Shown piece after piece: positions 33,903 through 46,175 of a DNA stretch of 64,000 nucleotides. The stretch's first letter is position 1. Each line of letters begins with the position of its first letter. Location of the stretch: assembly GCA_963556495.2 (NCBI GenBank), contig OY747710.1, positions 5,391,001 to 5,455,000 of the forward strand, in the 5' to 3' direction. The notes under the pieces were generated by a model, which ran no database searches, was not told the DNA's origin, and saw nothing but the letters and a program-made list of their open reading frames with translations. Origin of the DNA: Valencia hispanica. Taxonomy: Eukaryota; Chordata; Actinopteri; Cyprinodontiformes; Valenciidae. Position numbers and translations under genes: made by a program.

Positions 33903-33904
33903 TA
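33832..33904. repeat. (TA)n microsatellite
   Basis: About 70 bases of TA repeats with one interruption (tatgtata near 33883). It lies in the presumed 5' UTR intron of the receptor. Confidence 0.97.
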
Positions 33905-34964
33905 CAAATATAGAAAAATAATCTTTATGAATTTCAGCAACTGAGTTCGAATAGTAAACATGGTAAGTTATACAGACTCATTATACACAGTTATATAATA
34001 CTTTTCTTAATTTTCTGTTCCTCAGGAAGTTTGATCATCAATCCATTGTGTAAGGCTGCTTATGTACAAGTGCAAAGTCACGGAGATGCATGTTCCTGAA
34101 TTGTGGGACCATGCCATGCACAAGGACCCCAAGCAGATTCATCCCCAGGACATTCTTCCTGCAAGGCAACAGCTGACAACTGCCACACAGCACAAGCCAT
34201 GTTACTATCCATCCATATTACTTATTAACAAAACAATTTTTACAACAGTAATGTGTGCAGTGCTTGGTTGGGGCTCCCCCTGCATGAATTACTGCATCAG
34301 TGCAGCGTGACGTGGAGGTGATCAGTCTCTGGCTCTGCTTGAGGAAGCTCAAAATTGCTTTAATAGCGGTCAGGTGAGTTTGTTGGCCAAACAAACCCTT
34401 TTTTCTTCAGCCCAGTTAAGACTCTTCTAATGTCTCTGATACCTAAACCTTTACCAAATCTAAACAGGTTTGGTCTGACATGTGACCACTGTGGCACATA
34501 TCCTGGATGTGTCTGTGTCAAGTAGCATTTGAAGCACTGACTGCTGCCACAATCCACATCTTGTTAATCTTCCCCAAACTATTGAAAGGTCTGTCCTGAA
34601 GAATCTCCTCAAGAATGAGGTGTTCCCTGTTTTTTTCTTTTTTCTCCAACACTTCAACCTTCCACTCAACTCTCCATTCAGTGGAAGCACTCAGTGAACA
34701 TCCAGCTTCTTTTGGAATTACTTTTTGAAGTTAATGCTACTTTTACAAGGTGTCAGTGACTGTCTGCTGGACAACTGTCAATAGGCCTTCCCTATGAATA
34801 TGTAGGCGATGACATGTTTGTTGTTTTAGTGCTTAGATTTAGTGCTTGGTAGAGTATGCTATTATAAACACAGCTTTCCTCCTTCTGCATGCATGGTATA
34901 CACCCACAAGAGACAGGCATGCAAAGTCACACTTCCACAGGAGACAGTAATACATTTTAAATTT
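33905..34964. other. Non-coding stretch upstream of the GPCR
   Basis: No repeat or exon was recognised with confidence. Pieces around 34180-34720 (acatatcctggatgtgtctg, ggtctgtcctgaagaatctc) resemble eroded transposon sequence, but ends are not visible. Confidence 0.3.
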
Positions 34965-36180
<1,216 letters not shown>

Positions 36181-36340
36181 ATGACGCCTGCTGGACACCA
36201 GCATGGGGCGGTCTCAATTAGCAGTGGGAGATATTTTTCATAAATGTGTCCAAAGTGGTTAAGTGAATGTAAGACTGCGTGATTTTTCCATCATTATCAT
36301 ATAACATCATATAACAAACTTAAAGCTTGAGTTAGGTTAT

Positions 36341-36840
36341 AGAATAGAATAGAATAGAATAGAATAGAATAGAATAGAATAGAATAGAAATGTTCTTTAT
36401 TGTCACACCCTGGGGAAATTCAGGCACCAGCAACAAAGTGACAGATTCACACAAAGATACAAATATAAAAAGCTGTACAGTTCAGTAAGAGCAAAATTAC
36501 AACACTAAGGTACTGTGGAGGTATAAAAACTGACATACGCTGGTTCAATAAATCTGCAACTAAGCAGGATAATTTTGAAATATTTACAATACTGACAAAA
36601 AAAATTGTGCAAACAACAGAGATGTGCAAATAACAGCAGGTATGTAAACACTTATTGAGTTTGTAGGAAGCAGTGATGGTTGTGGTCTTACAGCTGCTGG
36701 GAGAAAGGATCTGCAGCAACACTCCGTTGTGCACCTGGGATACAGCAGTCTGTCACCGAAAAAGCTCTCCAGTTCAGCAAAAGCTTCATGCATGGGGTGG
36801 GAGTTATTGTCCAACACATTTTTTCTACTTTATTGGGTTT
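36341..36840 (-). mobile_element. LINE 3' end with (AGAAT)n tail, minus strand
   Basis: About ten AGAAT units (36341-36389) followed by 'gttctttattgtcacaccct' and ggggaaattcaggc are the complement of a fish LINE 3' terminus with its simple-repeat tail. Upstream on the minus strand, about 36817-36650 translates to SHPMHEAFAELESFFGDRLL, YPRCTTECCCRSFLPAAVRP and similar, the C-terminal signature of Rex-like reverse transcriptases. It is 5'-truncated and decayed. Confidence 0.72.
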
Positions 36841-39299
36841 TAATTAAAGATCTGATTGTGTTTAATAAAACATATCTCACTGGTGCACATTTTCTCTTGC
36901 CCAGTCATTACAGTAGCATAAACATTATTATACTTGATCAGAAAGGTTCAGAGTTTCACATAAAGACGTGGCTCCTTTTCTACCTGCAGCATTTTAAAAA
37001 GCTGCAGCTGAAAGCTAACCATAACTGAATAGGAACATTTGGGCATTTGAAGAGGTATTCAGCTCTCTTTCCTCATCTTGAGCTCATGTCTAATGCAATG
37101 TTTCTCAGTGTGAGCCGTGGAGATATGCTGCCCTGCAAGTGTTAGGTGTTTCTTTGCTTCTACACACCTCAAGCTTGAAATATACAGCAGAAAAACTTGG
37201 TTACTTGTTGAGGTAATTAATTCTTGTGAGTCTGGCGTCCTGGAGCAGGGAATCATTTTACAACATGCAGGACAGTAGCAGAACTGATGAATTATTAAAC
37301 CTGGGAAACGTAATGATTTCTTCAATAGCTGAAAAGTTTGGATAGTCAAAAAGTATTGCAAAACAAAAACTCACAAATAAATTGTAATTTCAGGAATGGT
37401 ACAAATATACAGTGAAATCAATTCACATTTGACTTTTCCAGAGTGTCATGAGGAGTTGAGAGAAGAGGCACCTGTCACATTGTTTGACATGCCAGTATTA
37501 AGGGAAATAAAATGGGGACTTGAAGGTCAACAGTGAATGACCACCTGTCTGCATCTAAAGTATCCATGGTAACCAACAGCTTTACTATCTGATGGGTGGC
37601 TGTAGTACCTACCCCTACCATCAATGCTTTGGATTTTTGGTCAGATGCTCAACAAGTGGACATACTCACAAGTCATTTTCCATAAACCCCATGTCTGATA
37701 TTAAGTCTCAAATCTTGTAATGTTTAGTATTAGGATAGCTCGATATAATTTTTACATATATAAATATGGGTTTTTGTTACAAAGTTGGACGGGTTTCTTC
37801 TTCTCTCTGTGTCTAATGAATTCAACTATTTCTTTTTAGAAAGCCATGTTTAAAATTAAAATTAAAACTCTAAACAATAAAAGTGTTTCAAATTATGGTG
37901 TAATGAACTAGCTGCAATGTGGTAACTGGTTGACAATGTGTAATTTCTGAATGATTAGAAAAGGAAGTGCTTTTATTTTGATAAGCTATAAGTCTTTTTG
38001 ATGACACAAAGTAATTTAGTTATTCAAGTGGGCACATTCAAAGAAAAAAATATAATCAACAGCCAAATCGCTTGTCAGAGCTGGAGACTGTACCTGAAAT
38101 TCTGGCTTGTTTTACATCTGGTTACATGAAAAAGATATTGTTAATGAGACTCGAGTCCCAGCCACGAGTCCAAGCCAAGTCTTGTGTCTTTAGGACGCCT
38201 GTCTACGCCAAAATTAGAAGTCTTTGTTTTTGGTACTGAAGTGGATGTTTCCTCCATGTCAGCTCTAAGCTCATTGGATAGCAGCTCTCCTGCCAAGTCC
38301 TGTCTCCAAGCACCCCTCATTCTATGCGTCCTCACTTGGTCAGCTCAGTCAGCGTGTTGCTCCAACAGCTGGGCATGCATTCAGACATCCTCCATAACGA
38401 CATTGCATTTTCTTACATATATCTGCCAAAAACCAGCTTGAAGTCCGTTTCTAAATACATATTTTATTACTGTTGCATTAGCTGCATATGCTGTAGTTAC
38501 GCCTGTAATAAAGTCATTCAGTCTAGTAGACACCTTCTCACTGCTTCTGTTTAATCTCTGGAGGCTTTTTGTTCTCACTCTCACACTCCTGGAAGCAAGC
38601 GTTAATCTTCCACCTCTAAAACTCCTTTGACTCAGCTGTTTGTACTAAACAGCAACTGCGTTTTGTACTGGCAGCCTTTATCTGGAGAGTTAGCTCCAGT
38701 GTTGCACTGGACATGATTTAACAGCATCATAATTCTACAGTTCTCTGTGTGTTCTGTGGGTAATCTTTAATCCAGGAGTGACAGCGAGCAGCTCAAATCT
38801 GAGGCATTACATCACAGCCAAGGGAGTTTGTCATAAGAGCTTTATCAGATGAGCATCAGCAGAAAACCTGTTTGTCTTAATATCTTTTCGCTAGTCTGAG
38901 TTGTAGCTCTATTATGTTACCAGAGTTAGATTTTTTGTTTGTTTTGTGAACAGATACACAGTTGGGGTATTCCCTAAGTAACCAAAAAGAACTTGTAAAG
39001 TCTTTATTTTCCCCTTTCTGTTTACCTATCTGCCATCTCTGTTCAATATTATAGAGTTTCTGCTGGCTTGTTTCCTCTCTCCTCTCTCATTAACTGAACA
39101 TAGACGAAAGTCAAAGCCTACAACCATAAAGGCTACAAGTTCCTTTGTTGTGTTGCGAAGCCAGCTTGTTTACTGACAGACACTGACAGTTTAAATGCAA
39201 TTCCTGCCATTCATGCATTGTTTTCACTTCATGTACAGTAGGGAGAGTAAATGCTGTAAAGTGTTGCAATGATCTAAACAAACAAATGCATAATATTAT
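36841..39299. other. Long stretch without a recognised gene
   Basis: Chance ORFs only (100 aa or less). 38140-38200 (gactcgagtcccagccacga) has repeat-like phrasing. 37440-37640 and 38740-38900 are non-repetitive and unclassified. Confidence 0.35.
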
Positions 39300-39570
39300 C
39301 GGAAAAGTCACATGAGTTGTACATGTTCTTGACATGGGTTCACATGTTATCCCATGTGGTACCTGATAAACCACATGTGTAGCACACATGGGCTTCACAT
39401 GTATGCTTTTACATGGGCTTCACACATTCTTCACATGTAATCACGTAGGCTTCACATGTAATTCCACATCGGTTTCACACATTTATTTCACATCAAGTTT
39501 CCATATGGAAAATAACATGTCTCCCATGTGGTTCACATGTAATCCCATGGGTTTCAACTTTAGCACCATG
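39300..39570. repeat. Irregular tandem repeat of CACATG(T) words
   Basis: Variants of 'cacatgt', 'cccatgtgg' and 'ttcacatgtaatccc' occur more than fifteen times in about 260 bases, e.g. 'gggttcacatgttatcccat' near 39335 and 'tggttcacatgtaatcccat' near 39529. Spacing is roughly 15-25 bases. The core CACATGTG is self-complementary. No terminal inverted repeat was confirmed. Confidence 0.8.
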
Positions 39571-41078
39571 AAAATGTTCTAAATTCACAAGAGAAATGTG
39601 TGCAAAACACAGGTGCTGTTTTTATTTGAGTTTTTCAGCGTTGACATTTGGATTTTCATGCCCAGAGTAAAGCTACAGTCTGGAGAATATATGTATGTAT
39701 CAAAGCTTTATAAATCTTTAAAATGACGGTTCAATACTATGATCTATGGCTGGTCCTATGCTTTTTACGACTGCCAAATTGTTTTTGTCAATAGAATTTG
39801 AGTTTCTGCCTTGTCAGCTATAAATCAACTTGCATGGGCAAACCTGTGAAGATGGAGCCGCGCACACAGGCCGCTCCTGTTTACAGTTACCATATTGGAA
39901 GAGAGCGTCAGTCATGGAGAAGTCGCTCATCTCTGAAATGTCCATAACTCTGCTCACAGTGAATTGGGGTTTAGACATTTCTTTTAGTTTTTCCCTCCTT
40001 GGTTTGATGATTATGTGGTTCAGTTTCACTCCCTCTGTGTTCATTCTGTGTTTTTTTTATGTCATCTTCTTGTCACCTTGCTGCTTAGACTCCCCCTGCA
40101 TTCCCCTGATTTTACTCACCTGGATTCATTGTCACTAATCACACCTTCTCTGTATTTAAGATGCCTTTCAGAACCACGCAGAGACTGAAAGCAGTTCTTG
40201 TAATTTATTGAGTAGAAGCAGGCTTCAGCCGCAGAACTTGGAGGAGGCAAAGGACGTGGCTGGAGGACCAGGCTGGTCAGGTCTGGCAGGAGCAGGACTG
40301 GCTGGAAGAGGAAAGAGATGGACTGCACAGGGACAAAAACACTGTGCTAGCCATCGCCAGAAGATAAGTTAGAAAAACAAGGAAAAATTGCCTAAGGAAA
40401 GTGAAAAGGTCAAAAAGATCATAACCCAGACGGCCGGACTGATCATGCTGGATGACGAGCCGCTGTTTGTGGTTGCAAACGTTGGATTTTAGTTCTTGTA
40501 TCAAAGGTGTCTGCTTTTGGGGTTACCACACGGACGTATGGAGTTTGTCTGTTTGTCCGATGTCGCCGCTAAGCTTTACTGCACAATGGGTCGACTCAAG
40601 TTTTATTTACAACGTGTGACCTTGCATGCGCAACACAGCAAATCCCACATGGTAGAGCATCATATGTATACTTAAAAAACCTTAAAAGGACAACTTGGAT
40701 GTGTTGTCCTTTTTCTTTTTATTATTTTAATGCATTGCGGAAGGATCGGATCGGGATATTTAAAATCAAATGACTCGGACTCAACTCGGGGGGCAATAAA
40801 AAGGGATCGGGACATCCCTGGGTTTTACCACCTTTAGTAAAGTAACACATTTCTAAAGTATTTATAGGGCTTTACATGTGCACTGAAGTCCTGCCCCCGA
40901 GTCTTTCCGTCCTGATCAAGTTGTTGAAGTTTCAATTGGATTGAAAAACTTTTGCTCAATGCACTTTAATGTCTTAATTTTCATGTAAATCTCCAGCAAA
41001 GTTTAATCATTTTTTTTCAGGTTCACGAGATGACCCGGAACACAAGTAAGGCTTTTGTTTCTATCGATAGGGCAATGT
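39571..41078. other. Non-coding stretch with a DNA-transposon-like end
   Basis: Around 40740-40820 the sequence 'ggatcggatcgggatattta', then 'aagggatcgggacatccctg', resembles the end of a fish hAT-like non-autonomous element (complement cagggatgtcccgatccc). The matching left end was not found. No gene was recognised. A minus-strand ATTAAA (40970-40965) lies 109 bases downstream of the candidate exon stop at 41079. Confidence 0.35.
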
Positions 41079-41344
41079 TCAGGTATGAGAAGCACATTCA
41101 CCCAACAGTTTGTTTTTTCCTCCTTTGAATCCCTCAAACATGACTATGATTCCGAAAAGACACAGCACAGCTGGTTTTATAATGGATAAAGCAGTGTAAA
41201 GAACAGACCTGACCTCAACCCCAATGACAATGTAATGCTTATAATCAAAAACTAGGTCCATGCCAAGCATCTCATTCTGAGGAGTCGTCAAATATGCAGG
41301 CAGAATTATGCCAGAAGCCATCATGGCTGAAAGCATGTCATTTT
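41079..41344 (-). CDS. Candidate terminal exon of an unrecognised membrane protein
   Basis: On the minus strand an acceptor 'ctcttgtaaacttgcag' ends at 41345, followed by an open frame of 87 residues to TGA (41081-41079). In phase 1 it reads ENDMLSAMMASGIILPAYL and ends GGKNKLLGECASHT. A hydrophobic segment (SVLYTALSIIKPAVLCLFGI) would be a membrane helix with a Lys inside, followed by a short basic tail. A variant polyadenylation signal ATTAAA lies 109 bases beyond the stop. The phase is compatible with the candidate exon at 43956-44063. I do not recognise the family, and a chance ORF remains possible. Confidence 0.4.
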
Positions 41345-43530
41345 CTGCAAGTTTACAAGAGAAATGTTTATATTTGAGATTGTATGTATATTTAGAATTT
41401 GTTTTAATCAGGCGAAATGCAGACAATGTACATTTGTGACACCATTTCAACAATTATAAATATCTGTCCAGAACTGTATTTTCCTTTTCTGTGAAACTTA
41501 TTTTATAATATCATCCCCAAGTAAAAATATCCATAATTTATTGGTTAATAGCCATCTTGAAACCTTTAGCAGTGAGGTGACTCTGCTCTGAGTACCGCTT
41601 GAAGCACTCATCAGGAACAATCTCAGAAACCTGTGGGTGACATTCAGGCTGTCTGTATCGCTTCATTGCTGTGAAACACATTTGGCCACTTAAACTTTAA
41701 CCAATGTGCGCTGAAGTGCTGAAAAGTCTGTATGTGGAGGCTAAAAGAGAAGAGCAACACTTGGATCCAAAGCGGCACCCTTTTTTCTTTTACAAAGGTG
41801 GCCTTTTATAGTATTTTATTGATAGTTTTGCTCATCTCAGAACTGTAAAAAAAGGGGGACATTACAAGCAATGAATGTGGTTTGTAGAAATGACCGAAAA
41901 TGGCACTACAAATTACAGTGTTTTCATACACGAATGAATCATGAAATCAGCCTAATTGGCATCTTTGCTCTCATTATCAGTGTTGGAAAACCTGACTTTA
42001 TTGTCCCTGCACAGTGGTTTCCAATCACAGTCCTCGAGGCTCACAGCAGGCTTTTGATTCTTTCCTTCTTTGGTGCTACTGTTTTACACTGATGGGTTGT
42101 CAACAGGCTTCAGATGAACCTGAGGAGGCAATTAATGCTAGAAGAATTGGAGAAATTTCCCCCAGGCAGGGTAGCTTTCAGTGAAACCCAGCTAGGTGTG
42201 TGGAACCACTAGGCTCATATGCTCATCAACTACAGAACTGAGGTATATGAAAGATTCAGTAAATAAATATTATCTTCTTGAAATTTAATGTTCTCCTGGG
42301 AAATTTTAAGTACATGTGCAAAGTCAGGCTGACATGTGCCGTCCAAACAAACATTACAGACCAAGCATACTCCCCATGGCAACAGCTCTGCCTTCACTCT
42401 GCAGGATGATGTGCCCTGCGTCCATATGTGGCTGAAGAAGACTGGACTCGGCCCCAAGATGTTTAACCAGCTTCACGTTTCCCCATATCACTATTTAAGC
42501 TCGTCGAGCAGCTATTGGATGAGAACGAGTTTCATCTAAAGTTACCCCAAGTTACCCCAGCAGCCTATAGGCCCCATCAGCTGCCATTGTCCTGGATTCA
42601 TCAGAGAGCATCCAACAGTCATCAACAGATCAGTCAAAACTGTTATGGCAGGACAATGAGCATCTACTATGCAATTGTTCTTTCTGTTTCCCAGACCTGG
42701 CACCAGAGGAATTTAGCTGGGGAGGGAAAAGTCTTTTTATTTAACCCCTTTTCATTCTTACGTCCCGTTGGCGGCACATTACCTACTTTCGGGTCAAATC
42801 TGCCTTTTGTTTGCGACACCCTTTCTATGTAAATATACATATTATACATTATTTGAAAGGTAAGATTCTTGTGATTCCAATTATGTATGTCAATCAAGGA
42901 TACAATCGTAACTGTAGACACAGTAAACACTTTTGTCAAATCACTTAGAAAGAAAAATTATGTGCAACTCACCTTTCAAAGCCACGTATCATTGACAGAA
43001 CCGAGCCATCTCAAACAAAAACTGTCTTTTTACCTCCCCATGGGTCCAGTTAACGTCCTCCTAATTGGTGCACTGACTGGTATGGAGTGTGAACCAGAAT
43101 GTGACTCAACGTTGCACTTGCCTCTCTAAGACTGGTAATGTATTAGCATCATCCCTGCCTGTGCTAGCTTTGCTCTTGTTTTCATTAAGCCAAACTCTAA
43201 TGTCCCTTTTGGCATACAACCATATCAAAGTATCTTCTTTACTGGCTCCAAAAGTCCTAAGTAATAGCCTACAGCCCCCTCTACTGGTTTTATTGGGTTA
43301 ATACATTGTATGGTTGCAACTTAATTTACAGGGATGTTGTAATCTGTCGTGGGTGGGCCCCGATACCTGAATGAACAGGACCGCTCATATGGTGCTCATT
43401 GGCGCCAAGCCTGCTCTTTCCAAATGCAAGGGAATTTTGTGGAATTTTATTAATGGACAACTACAAAGTAGAAGTAAAGAGTAACGGTTTTTAAAAAATA
43501 TTCAGAAAAAGTACAAGGAAAGTGTTTACA
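41345..43530. other. Non-coding, includes possible conserved block
   Basis: If the exons at 41079-41344 and 43956-44063 are real, this is their intron. The part 41870-42110 is non-repetitive and looks conserved (tgaatcatgaaatcagccta, ggcatctttgctctcattat). Short ORFs at 42230-42457 and 42515-42832 have no recognisable domain. Confidence 0.3.
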
Positions 43531-43905
43531 GTGGCATGAAAAAGTATTTTCCTCCCTACGGATTTCTTTGGTTTTTGATTTTATTTTTTTATTTTTTTGG
43601 TCAGGCTTAAATGTTTTGATTTACCACACAATTTTTTTATATCAGTCAAAGATAATCTGAGTAAAATACAAAACAAAAGTTTTTAAATACTGATATAATT
43701 TACTGAATAAACAAAAAGCTACGCAAACGAACCAGGCCCTTAAAACCCATAACTGGCTGTGGCATCACTGGTTTCAACATCAGCTCTAAAGCATTTTCAG
43801 TAACTGGCAGTGAGTTAATTTACTTCCCTGTTGATAAATTGTGGCCCAAAATTGTTCGAGGAATTGTCTTAATCTGAATACATTGGAGGATTTTCGAGCA
43901 TTATC
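43531..43905 (-). mobile_element. Tc1-like transposon end relic
   Basis: Starts 'acagtggcatgaaaaagtat', the usual outer end of a fish Tc1 family. It continues with eroded inner sequence: 'tcaaagataatctgagtaaa', then 'ataactggctgtggcatcac', aactggcagtgagtt, tgtggcccaaaattgttcg and ggattttcgagcat, which is the complement of the transposase C-terminus. Similarity stops at about 43905. Confidence 0.65.
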
Positions 43906-43955
43906 TAATTTTAATATCAGATAAAGACACAAAAAAAATGTCCAAACCAACATAC

Positions 43956-44063
43956 CTGTCTGTAAAAAGTAATCGGCCCTTGTTGAATCAGGAATAAACT
44001 GCGTTGAGCACATTTTTATGTAAAAATTGCACTTCCTACACCCAGCTCTGTTTACCTTCACAA
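43956..44063 (-). CDS. Candidate internal exon, 108 bp, Cys-rich peptide
   Basis: On the minus strand it is bounded by an acceptor 'tatttcttgattctgcag' (AG at 44065-44064) and a good donor 'gacag|gtatgt' (GT at 43955-43954). The only open phase reads VKVNRAGCRKCNFYIKMC then STQFIPDSTRADYFLQT, leaving one base (G) for the next exon, which fits the acceptor phase at 41344. The length is a multiple of three. No matching upstream exon was found, and an old Tc1 relic lies 50 bases downstream. Product unknown. Confidence 0.36.
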
Positions 44064-44929
44064 CTGCAGAATCAAGAAATAGCATATTAGAATCCGTCAG
44101 ACACAATGAAATAACCTAAAACATTTCAAAAAGCAATGCATTATATCATGATCTAAAGAAATGCAGTGGCAGATGAGAACGAAAGTAAAAGACATTTATT
44201 GATCTGGAAGGAAGCGATTTCTAAAAATTGATACCTCGAGGAGCATAGATGAGGATCAGAGCTACAGAAGAGCTTCTGTTTTTGGCTTGACTCTTTCTTC
44301 ATCATAAAAAACCAGATAAAGGCCCACACTGCTGTAGATGAGGCTCCAAAAATAAATTAGAATAAAAGAAACAGTCAAGGGTCTCAGATATTGTATTAGT
44401 TATAAACCACCCAATGGTTTGCATTTGTAATACCTTTTAGACTGTCCGACCATTGGCAGCTTCGTAATCAGCTGGTGGTGAGATTGAACTGAAAACTCAA
44501 AATGTTATATAAAAGTATTTCAGCAAACATTTTACTTACAACTGAGTTATTTTTGCACATCTCACATCTAAGCTGTCATGTGTCATGATCCTTTGCTGAC
44601 CCTTTACAAAGATGCAGCATTGAATGAAGAATGCATCCTGAATTAAGCTCCTCTAGGGTCCAATTAGTGAAGTGGAAGCCATCCCTATTGTTGCTCACCT
44701 TTAGACCTCTTGGCCCCAGACTTGGGGGCATTTTCACACAAAAAACCCTCAGACTAAATGATGCCTCTTATCTCTATTAGACAGGAGAAACATCCAATAA
44801 TAGTTGCAAATAATGAAGCTGATATTTGTTTCTCCAGAAACCTTGCAACAGAACTGCACTACTGGGGAGTGACGAAACAAATGTTGATTTAAATTCTTCA
44901 TCATTGTCGGCGGCAAGATCCTGCCCTAA
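44064..44929. other. Non-coding or undetected upstream exon region
   Basis: On the minus strand, 44400-44270 has an open stretch TVSFILIYFWSLIYSSVG then LYLVFYDEERVKPKTEALL before TAG, which looks like a membrane helix plus a charged tail. No convincing splice join to 44063 was found. The rest (44570-44800) is non-repetitive. Confidence 0.3.
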
Positions 44930-45985
44930 CTGGAGGTGTTTAAGTATCTTAGGGTTTTGTTCACAAATGAGGGAAAAATGAAGCAGGACATTAATAGGCG
45001 GATTGGTGGGGCGTCTGCACTGATGCGAGCTCTGTGCGGGTCTGTACATCGTTTTGGCTCAGCTCTCTCTTCAACAGTCGATCTACATATTTAACCTCAT
45101 CCATGGTCCCAAGTGAAAGAATGAGATCGCGGATTAGTTTCCGGTCATCCGGAAGGGGCTCATATTCACCATAAGAGGAGTCAGTTGAGGTGGCTCGGGG
45201 ATCTGGTTGGGATGCCTCCTGGACGCTTCCCTGTTGAGGTGTTCTGGGTACGTCCCACCAGGAGGAAACCAAAGCCGTTTTCAGACAGAAGTTCTGGAAT
45301 ATTTGTGGACAATTCCATCCAGTCTTTAACCGGAGTTGTGTTTTCAAATACACCACTTTTTTTCCGGAATATTGCCTTTCGGCTGCTTTCACACAGCAAG
45401 AAATGTACCGGAGGATCCTGATGATTGTCTGTGGGATGGGTGGGGGGGGGTTGTATGTGGAAATGACGTAAACTTAGTGCGGCGGGTGTACATAGATCTA
45501 CTCACAGTGCTCGTCTTTGTGATGTGGAAACACTTAAGAGACATCGAAGAAGCTGAAAGGAAAATAGTGACATTTATGTGTGCTCGCGGCATTCCCTGCC
45601 CACCTCTCCTCCCCCCCACACCCCTCCAGCGTTCCCGGAACATTACCTGATAATCTGAATGCAAACACCATACCGTGAAAAGTCCGCTCTTGTTCTTCAT
45701 CCGTAAAATTACCGGTAAAGGGAGATTGCTTTCAGACTCAAAAGCAAAACAGACGAAGTCCGGAAAATTATCGTTTTTCATGGCCTGTTTGAAAGGGGCT
45801 CAAGAGAAGGACCCAGGACACACTGGAGGGACTAAGTTCATTGGCTGACCTGGGAGCCCCAAGGGATTCATTCAGAGGATCTGGCTCAAGTGGTTGAGGA
45901 GATGGAAGTCGGAGCCTCTTTGCTTAGGTTGCTTCCCCTGCAACCAAATTCTGGATGGATGGATGGATGGATGGATGGACGGATG
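44930..45985 (+). mobile_element. RTE-like LINE 3' end, interrupted
   Basis: Recognisable in order on the plus strand: 'aggtgtttaagtatcttagg', 'aggcggattggtggggcgtc', 'cgatctacatatttaacctc', 'gaatgagatcgcggattagt', 'cagttgaggtggctcgggga', 'gggatgcctcctggacgctt', then after an insertion 'ggacccaggacacactggag', ending in a (GGAT)n tail at 45953-45985. This is a very common fish LINE 3' terminus. Coding frames are broken. The clade (RTE) is my best judgement from memory. Confidence 0.75.
45270..45800. mobile_element. Short DNA element inserted in the LINE
   Basis: The LINE text breaks after 'ccaccaggaggaaacc' and resumes at 'aagagaaggacccaggacac'. The inserted 530 bases begin agccgttttcagacag and end with the complement of gagcccctttcaaacag, imperfect terminal inverted repeats. 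Inside are paired 'ccggaat' / 'attaccgg' words. CAA flanks both sides and may be a 3-bp target duplication. Non-coding; ORFs of 104-130 aa are chance. Confidence 0.65.
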
Positions 45986-46140
45986 TGGTTGGTTTTAAAT
46001 GTTTTAGGGGGGGCAGATCAAGGGTAAAAATGTCTGATTCTGATCTCTGACTGGTTAGCTGGTGCATCTCTAACACCTTTCCACCATCAATCTGGCATTT
46101 CAACCAGCAGAATAGAAATAAATAACATCAATTTCTAATT

Positions 46141-46175
46141 TTTGGAGGTGTTGCACACAGTGCAACACCTCCAAA
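46141..46175. other. 15-bp perfect hairpin with 5-base loop
   Basis: 'tttggaggtgttgca' (46141-46155) is followed by cacag and the exact complement 'tgcaacacctccaaa' (46161-46175). No T-run typical of a terminator is relevant in this eukaryotic context. It may be the core of a palindromic repeat. Confidence 0.75.

Noticed and set aside
44270..44400. Minus-strand open stretch with a helix-like LIYSSVGLYLVFYDEERV segment
   Set aside because: Suggestive, but it ends in TAG and no donor joins it in phase to the candidate exon at 44063, so it was not called as an exon.
45336..45781. ORFs of 104 and 130 aa on opposite strands
   Set aside because: Both lie within the inverted-repeat element inserted in a LINE and have no domain.
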